From a virus: DNA of 64,000 nucleotides. Under the pieces are notes generated by a model. The model saw only the letters and a program-made list of their open reading frames with translations, was not told the DNA's origin and did no database searches. The translations under genes and the position numbers were made by a program. Shown here in pieces: positions 1 to 8,747 of this stretch. The first letter of the stretch is position 1, and every line of letters begins with the position of its first letter. Location of the stretch: the IMG/VR virus record IMGVR_UViG_3300042567_002119, positions 1-64,000 of that record; one strand, 5' to 3'.

Positions 1-1075
1 TAGTAACAGAGTACTCACTTTGAGTCATATCGTACCAAGTAGAACCGGTTCCGGGATAAGAAACAATATTTGCACCATCTACGGATAAGACTAATCCGTC
101 TAGCGCAATATTTCCACCGTAATAGTTTTGAAATACTTCAGTTTCCTCTAGTTGCCTATCGTATATTGAGTAGTTAGCCCCGTATCCCATTAAGCTTCTA
201 TATACGTCATCATATCGCCTAGAAATTAATACAGAATTATTGTTCGTGAAATCACCGACTCCTCCATCAAAGTTTTCATATTGAGAGTGGTTGAGATAGA
301 GAAGTTTCCTACCATTTTCATATATAGCGGTGAAGAAATACCAGCGGTCTATTGTTAACGGATCACTATATAGGAAATGAACGTTATTTGGATTACTATT
401 TCCATTAGTTTCAAAGTAAATTCGATTATCGTTACTTAACCAAACATCCCAACTATTAGAGTACCAATGGCCCTTTCCTATAATACCAGCAGCAGCGCTT
501 GCTCTAGATTTATGATCTCTAATGTTTATAAATCCACAAACTGAAAATTGACTGTCTCTAGTAAATTGAAAAGTTTTATTTGTATCAACATAGTCATCGA
601 TCCCATCAAATTCAAAATACCCATTCGAATTCCATATTGGGCCATTATAAATTACTCCATTTGAACTATTTCCGCTTATGTCATACCAAGTAGTTCCAGT
701 TTTAGGATATGACGCTGTAAAACTTGAGTCTAACTTTAAAAGTAAACCAGAGGTCGCAATATCAGGATACGCTAAATCGACTATTATCTTATCCGATTGC
801 GAGGCTAAATAGCTAAAGCACTGACTTGTTGTTGTGTAATTTGCTCCAGCGATTTGATTAGTTAATCTAATCAGTTCAGCATCAGTTCGAGGGCAGTGTA
901 TGCTTGGACCAGAAGTTGCCTTATTAACGTAAATCGTGTATCCGCCAGCCGGTGGATTAACTCCCGAATAAAAGGACGTCCCGTAATCTTGCTGCCCGAC
1001 CGCGAGTAACATATTGCCCTTTCTAAGGCAACCTGCTGGGGTTGAGCCAGTAGAATACTTTACTCCATTTGCCAT
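1..1075 (-). CDS. Tail-fibre or adhesin-like protein with LamG-like domains (partial)
   Basis: The gene starts at 1075 and runs open off the left edge, so its C-terminus is missing. The protein begins MANGVKYSTG and carries two copies of a motif of the type GL-L-x-D followed by SYP-x-TG-x-TWYD (codons near 760-660 and 100-1). This motif is common at the start of concanavalin/LamG-like lectin modules in Bacteroidetes phage fibres and adhesins. Between the copies lies a beta-rich stretch ending in an NYYGGN-like boundary. A late-type motif lies 23 bases upstream of the start. Its role in receptor binding or as a surface appendage is inferred from the repeat type and its position beside the baseplate genes. 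Confidence 0.7.
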   Translation of the reverse strand, partial: MANGVKYSTGSTPAGCLRKGNMLLAVGQQDYGTSFYSGVNPPAGGYTIYVNKATSGPSIHCPRTDAELIRLTNQIAGANYTTTSQCFSYLASQSDKIIVDLAYPDIATSGLLLKLDSSFTASYPKTGTTWYDISGNSSNGVIYNGPIWNSNGYFEFDGIDDYVDTNKTFQFTRDSQFSVCGFINIRDHKSRASAAAGIIGKGHWYSNSWDVWLSNDNRIYFETNGNSNPNNVHFLYSDPLTIDRWYFFTAIYENGRKLLYLNHSQYENFDGGVGDFTNNNSVLISRRYDDVYRSLMGYGANYSIYDRQLEETEVFQNYYGGNIALDGLVLSVDGANIVSYPGTGSTWYDMTQSEYSVT

Positions 1076-1098
1076 TTATTGTAAAACTGAATTTCTAA

Positions 1099-1106
1099 TT
1101 ATTTAT
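1099..1106 (-). promoter_or_regulatory. Late-type promoter motif ATAAATAA
   Basis: Reads GATAAATAA on the minus strand, 23 bases before the fibre gene ATG at 1075. It resembles the T4 late promoter TATAAATA. Confidence 0.6.
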
Positions 1107-1132
1107 CAGACATTATTCAATTCTACCATTAC

Positions 1133-1163
1133 CAAAAAAGCCAATCCCTAGAGACTGGCTTTT
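1133..1163 (-). terminator. Rho-independent terminator of the tmRNA gene
   Basis: On the minus strand AAAGCCAGTC pairs with GATTGGCTTT (one G-U pair), followed by a T run. It begins a few bases after the tmRNA 3' CCA. Confidence 0.8.
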
Positions 1164-1169
1164 ACGAAG

Positions 1170-1536
1170 TGGTGGAGATGGAGGGATTCGAACCCTCGTC
1201 CAAAAAACCTCTAATTAGACCTTCGTTTACACGCTTAGTCCCATTTTCTAACTGGACCAAATATCTTATTCTTTAACGACTTAAAGCTAAAGTCGGTAAC
1301 GGTTCGACTTGGCCGTTACGCCATGCTGGTTTTGCAACTTTGGGTTAGTCAAGCAGTTGCCGCTTGGTCACTTATGCAGCTAAAAGCTCTTCAGTAACAG
1401 GAGCGTTAACGCTTTCGTTAACTAGACTCCAGAAATTAGTGTTGCCACTTATAGTTTTAATACATTTTAACGAGTCTTAGCATCTTCCTCGGCGTGCAGG
1501 TGTAACCGATAATTCCTGTCAAATCCGGTCATCCCC
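1170..1536 (-). ncRNA. ssrA: tmRNA (ssrA), one-piece, with encoded CCA
   Basis: The 5' end GGGGATGA and the 3' end CATCTCC-ACCA form a seven-pair acceptor stem. It contains a G-U pair at the third position, as in alanyl-tmRNA. The T arm reads GAGGGTTCGAATCCCTC. The internal reading frame follows TAGTT, the equivalent of the E. coli TAGTC before the resume codon. It encodes the tag NESVNAPVTEELLAA and a TAA stop, so ribosomes would add A-NESVNAPVTEELLAA; the LAA end is the classical ClpXP degron. The length of 367 nt is normal for bacterial tmRNA. The remainder is rich in inverted repeats, as expected for pseudoknots. The gene has its own late-type promoter and terminator, so it is probably expressed late from the phage. 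Phage tmRNAs are known (for example mycobacteriophage Bxz1) but uncommon. Confidence 0.95.
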
Positions 1537-1558
1537 ATAATAATGTTATTATACTCCT

Positions 1559-1566
1559 TTATTTAT
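1559..1566 (-). promoter_or_regulatory. Late-type promoter motif upstream of tmRNA
   Basis: Minus-strand TTGATAAATAA lies 23 bases before the tmRNA 5' end. A TATAAT is also present closer in (minus strand, about 1548-1553), so either element could drive the gene. Confidence 0.55.
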
Positions 1567-1602
1567 CAAAAGGCTTCCCTTCATAAACGTTTTACTCAAC
1601 TG

Positions 1603-1610
1603 ATAAATAA
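1603..1610 (+). promoter_or_regulatory. Late-type promoter motif ATAAATAA
   Basis: TGATAAATAA ends 22 bases before the gp6-like gene start at 1633. Confidence 0.6.
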
Positions 1611-1632
1611 CCTAAAAGAAGTCACACTTTAA

Positions 1633-3327
1633 ATGGCAGGTCTTACTAATCAAAATACAAACCTCAGGCTGTTCACCAGTCTTCGCATACGAGTTCGCGA
1701 TATTCTTAGTGAGAGTATCCAGTTCTTACAAACTACTTTTAAACAGAGTCGCTCAGTATTCACCGCGGCTTCTCCATTCGGTCAGTTATTGATCGTAGTT
1801 GAGAACTTGAGTCAACTTATCTTTTATTACATTGAAGATTCAATCACAGAGCTAAATATCAATGAGGCAAGTAGAGTTTCATCAATCTATTCACTAGCTA
1901 CCCTAGCTGGACACAATCCAAGCAGAGCAGTCGGTGCAACTGGTCAAATTAGAGTAATCAGAAAAACTGGAATAAAGCCTACTGCCTCAAAGGTCGTAAT
2001 CAATAATTTATTTAGAATCACCTGTGCAAATAACGGCTTAACTTACGCAATTGAGTTAACGCAAGAAGAGGTTAGACTTGCCTTGACTGGAACAGAAACT
2101 CCTGCTATTTTTAGTATTAGACAAGGTCAAATCGAATCACAAACATTTACGGCAAAGGGAATTCCTTTTGAGAGTTATCAAATGGGAGCTCCTAACAATT
2201 TTTACCTAGATAATTTCATGGTAAACGTTTATATAAATGGTGAAAAATGGCAAAAATACGAGTCTCTTTTGGATATGCCAAGAGGCGGAAAATGCTTTCT
2301 TGCTAAAACCGGTATTACAAATGGATTAGACATCTATTTTGGAAACGGCTCATTTGGAAAGATTCCTAATACTGGATCAACTATCGTCGTTGAATACTTA
2401 AATACGGACGGCGCTTTCGGAAACGTAAAAGTAGACGACCCAAGACAAGTACAATTTACTTTTACTGATACTGGATTCTCTCCAATTGGGGAAGAAATCT
2501 TAATGAATGACTATTTTTCAATCGTAACAGTAAGTCCTCCAAATTTTGGAGTTGACCCGGAGGATCCTAACTTAACTAGACTAATTGCGCCAAAAGCCTC
2601 AAAGAATTTTGCCCTAGTAAATATTGATAACTATGAAGTTCTTTTGCAGAAGATGCAAATGTTCTCAACCATAAAAGTATTCCTTGATCAGGACGCAAAC
2701 GGTAATATTCTAGATTCCAGAATGATTAACTTATTCCTAGTGCCAGACGTATCTCAAATGTTTAATAATGGAACTGACTACTTTAACTTACCGTTAAGTA
2801 ACTTTAAGTTAACAACATTCCAGAAAAATGAGTTAATGAAGTACATTGAAAAATCAGGTACAAAAATGATTTCGTCTGATCTAAAAATACTTGATCCTAA
2901 GATAAGTAGGTACGCACTAAACGTAAGTATCATTATGTTTGACGATGTTTCTACTGACATTGTTAAGTCTGATATAGCGGACGCCATCGGTAACTACTTT
3001 ATTAAATTAAAAAGACATGACCGTGTACCAAAGAGTGATCTTATTTCAGTAATTGAAGCAATTAATGGAGTTGACTCAGTTAACGTTAATGTCGTAAGTG
3101 AACTTAACGAGCTTGATAAAATAACCAACCCGTCTTCTACTTCGATTATTGGACTTGACGACTTTAACGATATTGTTATTGGGCTAGACGAATTCCCAGT
3201 ATTACGAGGAGGTTGGAAAGACAGCCAAGGAAACTCATACGCTGAAGGCCTTTCCGATACTGGATTAGGTGCATTAAATATTCAAATTAAAGCACAAGTA
3301 GTTCGTAAAAATACTGGCATACTATGA
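1633..3327 (+). CDS. Baseplate wedge subunit, T4 gp6-like
   Basis: A 564-residue protein whose N-terminal third carries the family signature SPFGQLL, then LIFYYIEDSITELNI, then LAGHNPSRA (about residues 50-100). This signature is shared by gp6 homologues across T4-like phages. In T4, gp6 dimers form the inner ring of the baseplate that ties the wedges together and drives the sheath-contraction switch. It is shorter than T4 gp6 (about 660 aa). It starts the rightward structural block and overlaps the next ORF by four bases (ATGATAA). The preceding sequence has a late-type motif and no clear Shine-Dalgarno. Confidence 0.9.
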   Translation: MAGLTNQNTNLRLFTSLRIRVRDILSESIQFLQTTFKQSRSVFTAASPFGQLLIVVENLSQLIFYYIEDSITELNINEASRVSSIYSLATLAGHNPSRAVGATGQIRVIRKTGIKPTASKVVINNLFRITCANNGLTYAIELTQEEVRLALTGTETPAIFSIRQGQIESQTFTAKGIPFESYQMGAPNNFYLDNFMVNVYINGEKWQKYESLLDMPRGGKCFLAKTGITNGLDIYFGNGSFGKIPNTGSTIVVEYLNTDGAFGNVKVDDPRQVQFTFTDTGFSPIGEEILMNDYFSIVTVSPPNFGVDPEDPNLTRLIAPKASKNFALVNIDNYEVLLQKMQMFSTIKVFLDQDANGNILDSRMINLFLVPDVSQMFNNGTDYFNLPLSNFKLTTFQKNELMKYIEKSGTKMISSDLKILDPKISRYALNVSIIMFDDVSTDIVKSDIADAIGNYFIKLKRHDRVPKSDLISVIEAINGVDSVNVNVVSELNELDKITNPSSTSIIGLDDFNDIVIGLDEFPVLRGGWKDSQGNSYAEGLSDTGLGALNIQIKAQVVRKNTGIL

Positions 3328-3569
3328 TAAGAAACTCTCTATACCAAACAGTGTATAATAGAAAAGACCAACGTCTTCATCTAGGTTACAAATACAAAGA
3401 TGCCCTAATGAAGCGAGTCCTTTCGAATCAAATGTTTGGAGCAAATCCAGTCTTAGATGAGTTCATTGCCTATTTAGAAGCTTATATGTATGAGCATATT
3501 GAGGCAGTTAAGCAAATCAAGATCTTCGCTAATCCAGCGCTAGATAAGAATGAAAATCGACTAAACTAA
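3324..3569 (+). CDS. Small protein between gp6-like and TerS genes, unrecognised
   Basis: An 81-residue, basic N-terminus and helical C-terminus. Its start overlaps the gp6-like stop by four bases (ATGA), indicating translational coupling. No family recognised. Position suggests a baseplate or tail-assembly role, but this is inference only. Confidence 0.7.
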   Translation: MIRNSLYQTVYNRKDQRLHLGYKYKDALMKRVLSNQMFGANPVLDEFIAYLEAYMYEHIEAVKQIKIFANPALDKNENRLN

Positions 3570-3572
3570 TGT

Positions 3573-4316
3573 ATGGCTGGACCAGTATTCTCCAAAGAAA
3601 AGAAGGCTCAAATCAAGGGAGAGCTTGAGTCTCTATTGAGCACCTATTCAGGTGGACCAAATCACGATGAAGATAATATAGACGATCAGCTTGCGGAAAT
3701 CGCAGCAGCTCCTCCATTAGACTTTATTGAAATGAATTCTGAATTTGAAAAGCAGGCAAAGAATATCACAAATTCAATGCTTAAGTTCTACGTCGATCTT
3801 GGCGTACTTGAGAAACATGAATACGTAAAGCAGAAACAGATCCTAGACAATTCAAGTATTCAAAATATCTTCTTTCAGTTAAAAACTATCAGAATGGCAA
3901 TTGAAAAAATTGCTGAAGAAATTAATCAAGGAAACACTCACCCTAGACTGTTTGAGGTGTTTGGGCAATTACAGGACAAGTTAACCTCAGTTGTAAAAAC
4001 TCAAGCAAATTACATGCTATTCCTAGAGGATACGTATAAGAAAGTAAATCAAGATGTTGAACAGAGAGAATCCGGCGGTGGAACTACCAGTCGAGCCCTT
4101 CCTACCAGCACATCTGACTATTACATAACCGCAGGTACAAAAAATTTAATTAAAGAAATTGACGCAATTGAGATAGAAGATGACGATTCAGATTCTCGAC
4201 ACCTAACTCATCCATCGAAAAAAACAGAAGTCATGCTGGAAAGAGGATTATCTAACGTAATCATCGAGGAAGAAGATGGTGAAGACTTTTCTGGAGACGT
4301 CAATTCGTTAATATGA
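3573..4316 (+). CDS. terS: Terminase small subunit, gp16-like
   Basis: A 247-residue protein placed directly upstream of and overlapping the large terminase gene (four bases). The central segment HPRLFEVFGQLQDKLTSV (about residues 122-140) and the coiled coil after it match the H-P-R-x-[YF]-E-V-x-G-Q-L pattern of T4-like small terminases, which recognise DNA and stimulate gp17. The flanks are low-complexity and the C-terminus is very acidic. It is longer than T4 gp16 (164 aa). The call rests on this motif and on synteny. Confidence 0.72.
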   Translation: MAGPVFSKEKKAQIKGELESLLSTYSGGPNHDEDNIDDQLAEIAAAPPLDFIEMNSEFEKQAKNITNSMLKFYVDLGVLEKHEYVKQKQILDNSSIQNIFFQLKTIRMAIEKIAEEINQGNTHPRLFEVFGQLQDKLTSVVKTQANYMLFLEDTYKKVNQDVEQRESGGGTTSRALPTSTSDYYITAGTKNLIKEIDAIEIEDDDSDSRHLTHPSKKTEVMLERGLSNVIIEEEDGEDFSGDVNSLI

Positions 4317-6271
4317 AAGATTTTATAGCAAACAGCGGCGGTAGAACCCAAATGAAATTGTCCAATCTCGATCAAGAGAATAGCGCAATTTGGACAACCG
4401 TTAAGATACAACAATTACTCGATGATTTTGAAAATGGGGTAATTGATATTAAGACAATCCGAAACTCTCCTTTTAAGGACAATGATCCAGTTTGGAAAAA
4501 AGCTAATATTGTTTTTGAATACACACCCGAAGAGCTTGAGGAATTAAAGAAGTGTAAAGCTGATCCAGTTTATTTCGCTTCCAAATACGCCCAAGTAATG
4601 ACGGAAGACGGAATTCAACAAATTACACTAAGGGATTATCAGGAAGAGATTATTAAATCATTTAAGAATAATCGCTTTAACTGCCTAATGGCAAGTCGCC
4701 AGATCGGTAAGACTGTAATGTCGGGTGTATTTATTGCATGGTACCTAATTTTTCATACTGATAAAAACGTATTAGCTGTAGCGAATATTGCATCAACTAC
4801 TAAAGAGGTATTAGATAAAATTAAATCGGTACTTGAAAACTTACCGTTCTTTCTAAAACCTGGATGTATTTCAAATAACGTAATGTCACTTAAGTTCGAC
4901 AACGGCTGTCGTTTGATCGGTAGAACAACTACGAAAAATACAGGTATTGGTTTTACAATTCACGTACTGTACATTGATGAGTTCGCCCATATTAATCCAT
5001 CTTACTTGGACTTCTTCTATCGAGCAATCTATCCGACGATCTCAGCCTCCTCAAATTCCAAGATTATTATAACATCCACTCCGAATGGAATGAACCGTTT
5101 CTACGAAATCTACATGGATGCACTGAATGGGGATAATACTTACGTTCCGCTACGAGTTGACTGGTGGCAAGTTCCAGGCAGAGACGACGCATGGAAGCAG
5201 ATGACTATTGCCAACCTAGGATCAGAAGAAGATTTTAATCAGGAATACGGGCTGCAATTCTTCTCTTCGGATAAACTATTACTGCCTTCCAAGGATCTTA
5301 GAAAGATATTTACGTTCAGGACGACATACGTCACCCCAGAATGGGCGCAAGCTCCAGACAATATGAATCTATTAGATGGCTTCTCAGTTCATCCTAACTT
5401 TAGCAAGTTAACCCCTGATGATATCCGCAATGACGGTAATATGTACATATTCTCAGTCGATACCGCGTCTGGCGTAGGTCGTGATTACTCAGTTATTAAT
5501 ATTTTTAAATTGACTGCTCTACCGTATCGAATGCTTGACCAAGTTAAGGACTTTATTAAAAATGAAGGCGACTTTTTTGGACTGGTTCAAGTAGCCTCGT
5601 TCAGATCAAATAAAAAGGATATTAATGAATTCACTAATGTTCTGGAATACTTAACGTACTCCTTGTTTAATCCTGAAAAAGTCAGACTCTTAATTGAGTT
5701 AGACCATAAAGGGGATTATGTAATGGACAAAATACAGCAGAACGAACTTTTTTGGCCCGGCCAATTAATACATTCAAAACATACAATCTCTTCAACTAAC
5801 TGGAAACCCGGTTTAAAGATGACTGAGACGAATAAATCAAAATATTGCGAACGTTTCAAGTACCTAGCCGCAGTTAATAAAATTCTTCCTAACGAATTTA
5901 AAACAGTTCATGAACTTGGTGCATTTGGAAAATCTTCAAATGGAACATATAGAAGCCAAAACGGCAATGACGACTTGGCAATGACATGCGTTTCAACTGC
6001 AGCATTCTTTGAATCTCCGAATTTCTGGGAACTCGTTAATGAAGAACTTGACAGATTACCTAAAGACTACTTGGAAAAAGTGTACGCCGATTTTCTTGGA
6101 GAAACCTATATTAGTTCCTCAAACGGATATGATTATGGGGCTCTTAGAGAATTAAATGCAACTCCAGCAATAAAAAAACCTGGAGCAACTAAACGGTTTG
6201 ATGAAAATACGGTTGACCAATACCGTAATTTACTCTCTCAGTTTTACGGAAATAACAATAATGGCGGATGA
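4313..6271 (+). CDS. terL: Terminase large subunit, gp17-like
   Basis: A 652-residue packaging motor. The ATPase half shows an adenine-binding-type LRDYQEEI, the Walker A-like SRQIGKT (about residue 130) and Walker B YIDEFAH (about residue 222), followed by the coupling motif ITSTPNG. The C-terminal RNase H-fold nuclease shows the acidic residues of FSVDTASG, LLIELDHKG and GNDDLAM. These are the expected motifs of T4 gp17, which pumps and cuts concatemeric DNA at the prohead portal. Four-base overlaps with both neighbours indicate a tight operon. Confidence 0.97.
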   Translation: MKDFIANSGGRTQMKLSNLDQENSAIWTTVKIQQLLDDFENGVIDIKTIRNSPFKDNDPVWKKANIVFEYTPEELEELKKCKADPVYFASKYAQVMTEDGIQQITLRDYQEEIIKSFKNNRFNCLMASRQIGKTVMSGVFIAWYLIFHTDKNVLAVANIASTTKEVLDKIKSVLENLPFFLKPGCISNNVMSLKFDNGCRLIGRTTTKNTGIGFTIHVLYIDEFAHINPSYLDFFYRAIYPTISASSNSKIIITSTPNGMNRFYEIYMDALNGDNTYVPLRVDWWQVPGRDDAWKQMTIANLGSEEDFNQEYGLQFFSSDKLLLPSKDLRKIFTFRTTYVTPEWAQAPDNMNLLDGFSVHPNFSKLTPDDIRNDGNMYIFSVDTASGVGRDYSVINIFKLTALPYRMLDQVKDFIKNEGDFFGLVQVASFRSNKKDINEFTNVLEYLTYSLFNPEKVRLLIELDHKGDYVMDKIQQNELFWPGQLIHSKHTISSTNWKPGLKMTETNKSKYCERFKYLAAVNKILPNEFKTVHELGAFGKSSNGTYRSQNGNDDLAMTCVSTAAFFESPNFWELVNEELDRLPKDYLEKVYADFLGETYISSSNGYDYGALRELNATPAIKKPGATKRFDENTVDQYRNLLSQFYGNNNNGG

Positions 6272-6579
6272 GATACGACATGCTAATCAACTTCGATTAC
6301 GAAGGAAACAAGAAACAAATATTCGATATAGTAGTTTCTCATATTCAAGAAGCTCACGAAAGTAAACTACCTAAAATCTTTATTCGAGAGTTAACTATCA
6401 TCGACGAAAAGGTCGATGTAATTGCCCAAGAAAAAGATTGGCCAGACTGCTTAACTAAAGCACTAAATTTTTACAAACAGATTGAAGACTACGAGTCTTG
6501 CTCAAAGTGTCAAACTCTATTGGCCAAGATTCAGTCTCCAAATAAAAAAACAAAATCAAATGGCAGAAAGACAAGTTAG
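6268..6579 (+). CDS. Small protein with an E-x-C-x-x-C motif, unrecognised
   Basis: A 103-residue protein that overlaps terL by four bases and runs 20 bases into phoH. Its C-terminal part reads YKQIEDYESCSKCQTLL. This is the same helix pattern found in the small proteins at 44200-44388 and 63630-63899 (F/Y-x-x-x-E-x-Y/F-E-x-C). Function unknown. Confidence 0.75.
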   Translation: MRYDMLINFDYEGNKKQIFDIVVSHIQEAHESKLPKIFIRELTIIDEKVDVIAQEKDWPDCLTKALNFYKQIEDYESCSKCQTLLAKIQSPNKKTKSNGRKTS

Positions 6580-7273
6580 GAAAAAACCGCAAATAACAAA
6601 AATTGAGTTAAATGAAAAAGACTTACGTCAAATCAGTTTAAAAAATTCGCAAGGAGAGTATCTAGACAAGATTATTTCGAATGACATTACGTTTTGCTAC
6701 GGCCCAGCTGGTACCAGTAAAACGTTTACTGCTTGCCTAGCCGCACTAAAGCTTTACATGGGCGGAAAAATTAAAAAGATTATTCTTTCAAAACCGATTC
6801 AAGAGTCCGGCGAGAAGCTTGGGTTTTTACCTGGCGAAATAAAGGATAAAATTGATCCATTTATGGAAAGTTATCGATCAAATTTGGTAAAATTACTAAA
6901 TGATCCGAATAATGTGGGATGGCTTGAAGCCATGGGAGTTATTGAATTTAGACCTCTTGCCTATATGAGAGGAGCAACCTTCGATAATTGTTTAATGATA
7001 TTGGATGAGGCACAAAATGCTGATTTCAAACAACTTATGCTTTTCATTACTCGAATGGGTAAAGATTCAAAAGTATTAATTTGTGGCGATGTTAGCCAAT
7101 ATGACATCGCAAAGAGTAAAGTAGCTTTACCGGAGTTTATTTCTCTATTAAATGGGATTAATGGATTGGCTATTCACCAATTTAGAGATGAGGATATTGT
7201 CCGAAATAAGATTTTAATACAGATCACGGATCGATACGAGAAATGGAAAGCAAATAATCCCAAACACTTTTAA
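6560..7273 (+). CDS. phoH: PhoH-like ATPase
   Basis: A 237-residue P-loop ATPase. Walker A GPAGTSKT (about residue 48), the family motif ILSKPIQESGEKLGFLPG (about residues 76-93), Walker B LMILDEAQNA, and GDVSQYD are all present. PhoH proteins are helicase-related ATPases very common in T4-like and marine phages; in bacteria they are linked to RNA metabolism. I chose the ATG at 6560 (MAERQVRKK) rather than an upstream one because it gives the usual family length and a modest overlap with the preceding gene. Confidence 0.93.
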   Translation: MAERQVRKKPQITKIELNEKDLRQISLKNSQGEYLDKIISNDITFCYGPAGTSKTFTACLAALKLYMGGKIKKIILSKPIQESGEKLGFLPGEIKDKIDPFMESYRSNLVKLLNDPNNVGWLEAMGVIEFRPLAYMRGATFDNCLMILDEAQNADFKQLMLFITRMGKDSKVLICGDVSQYDIAKSKVALPEFISLLNGINGLAIHQFRDEDIVRNKILIQITDRYEKWKANNPKHF

Positions 7274-7285
7274 CTAAAATACTTG

Positions 7286-7912
7286 ATGAGCGCGTACGAC
7301 TTAATTAACAAGCAGCTAAATGACGAAATGCAGAGCCTTGCGGAGCTTATTAAATCTGGCAAATACACGGAAAGAGACAGAAATCGACTAGCTTCAATAA
7401 TGTATCCCAAACTAAAATACTTCATTTGGAAGTTTTTTAATGACCCAGATGAGACGGATGAGGTTTTACATAATACGCTATTTAAAATCTTTAAGGGACT
7501 TGCTTCATACAGCGATAGTTATAGGTTCACTACGTGGATCTATACTATCGCTAAAAACGAAGCCCTACTCCACCAACATAAGTTAAAAGTTCAATACGCA
7601 ACCAGCATTGACAATTTAGCAAAACCTCTAAATTTACCAGACGAGTCAGTAAGTACTTTCGAAAAAGAGATTTACATGGACTCTCTCTACACCATGACTA
7701 CTTCTGAATTAAACGGGCTCCCTGACTGTATTGAAAAATTTATCCTAATTGACAAGGAATTACATCACATGCGAGGTAATGAAATTGCTGAGAAATATGC
7801 AATGAATCTAAATACAGTTAAAACCAAAATACGAAAAGCTCGTAAAATGTTAAAGGAAGCTGTTTTAACTAAAAATCCGGAAATGGTAGACCGATTAACT
7901 GAATACTTTTAA
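7286..7912 (+). CDS. ECF-type sigma factor, candidate late sigma
   Basis: A 208-residue protein with sigma region 2 (about residues 35-95, including DETDEVLHNTLFKIFKG and RFTTWIYTIAKNE) and a region-4 helix-turn-helix (about 150-195, GNEIAEKYAMNLNTVKTKIR). The layout is that of small ECF sigma factors, with no region 1 or 3. It sits next to terminase and PhoH in the structural block. T4 also encodes a small late sigma (gp55), so this protein is a reasonable candidate to read the ATAAATAA motifs, though that is inference. The ATG at 7286 is preferred over TTG at 7283. Confidence 0.85.
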   Translation: MSAYDLINKQLNDEMQSLAELIKSGKYTERDRNRLASIMYPKLKYFIWKFFNDPDETDEVLHNTLFKIFKGLASYSDSYRFTTWIYTIAKNEALLHQHKLKVQYATSIDNLAKPLNLPDESVSTFEKEIYMDSLYTMTTSELNGLPDCIEKFILIDKELHHMRGNEIAEKYAMNLNTVKTKIRKARKMLKEAVLTKNPEMVDRLTEYF

Positions 7913-7914
7913 CT

Positions 7915-8421
7915 ATGAAACTATTAAACTTTATAAATCCAGTCATTGCCTTTAATTCGGCTAAGGACATTATCAAGGACCTTAATAATTATGTCTTTTA
8001 TAGAAAGCAGATAAAGAAGATGGAAACTCAAAACTTTTTTAAGGATTTGAATGCCAGAACTGACTTATTGAGACGTGTCTATTATGTTCTTAATCTTGAA
8101 CCTGAAACTCTGTTAGCGACTGGTGATCTAGCTGATCTTGAGAAAAGTCGAGTATTTGAGTCAGTTTCTAAAATACAGGGTCGATTCGCCGATCATAATT
8201 TAGTTGAAATAATTAATGTGTCCTCTACTCGAATTAAAACAGATGAGTATTACGCGTTCTTAATTCTAATTAAATACGATTCTAAATTCAAATTTTCAAA
8301 TCTATTAAGAGTCCTAGGGTTTGCCCTAATCGCCTATTTCGGAATAACTTACATTGGCTATTTAGTTAATAACATCAGCCAAATACAAGAGTCGGCTCTT
8401 CAAATTATTAACGGAAAGTAA
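7915..8421 (+). CDS. Membrane-anchored protein, unrecognised
   Basis: A 168-residue protein starting two bases after the sigma factor stop, so probably co-transcribed. It is soluble and charged for about 125 residues and then has one hydrophobic segment (LLRVLGFALIAYFGITYIGYL, about residues 130-150). A tail-anchored topology is likely. No family recognised. Confidence 0.75.
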   Translation: MKLLNFINPVIAFNSAKDIIKDLNNYVFYRKQIKKMETQNFFKDLNARTDLLRRVYYVLNLEPETLLATGDLADLEKSRVFESVSKIQGRFADHNLVEIINVSSTRIKTDEYYAFLILIKYDSKFKFSNLLRVLGFALIAYFGITYIGYLVNNISQIQESALQIINGK

Positions 8422-8429
8422 ATAAATAA
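8422..8429 (+). promoter_or_regulatory. Late-type promoter motif ATAAATAA
   Basis: Ends 18 bases before the start at 8448 and directly follows the stop of the previous gene; the leader is A-rich. Confidence 0.6.
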
Positions 8430-8447
8430 CTAAAAGAAATAACTTTT

Positions 8448-8747
8448 ATGAAATTCATTAAATTACATTTTGAGAAAATTGTACTTGGATTACTGTTAAT
8501 CCTAATGGTACAACAGTGCAATAATTCAAGTAAAATTGCAAAAGTTGAAAAACAGGAAAAGCTAATGAATCAAAGAATTGATTCAGTGTATACCTCAGAT
8601 CTTAAGAAAATGATTGAGGTTGAAGGTTTAAAAGCGTCCAAACGTACACTATACGACTGGAATTCAGTTATTAGAACAACGGTTAGACCTGATGATCGTA
8701 TGAACCAATACGATTTAGAAATAGAAAAAATCAGAAATTCTAAGTAA
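8448..8747 (+). CDS. Small membrane protein with coiled coil, unrecognised
   Basis: 99 residues: an N-terminal hydrophobic helix (IVLGLLLILMVQQC, about residues 11-24) followed by a charged, coiled-coil-like stretch. The Cys ending the helix could be a lipid attachment site, but the lipobox is poor. The layout resembles spanin-like or other envelope-spanning phage proteins. Its stop overlaps the next start (TAATG). Confidence 0.7.
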   Translation: MKFIKLHFEKIVLGLLLILMVQQCNNSSKIAKVEKQEKLMNQRIDSVYTSDLKKMIEVEGLKASKRTLYDWNSVIRTTVRPDDRMNQYDLEIEKIRNSK

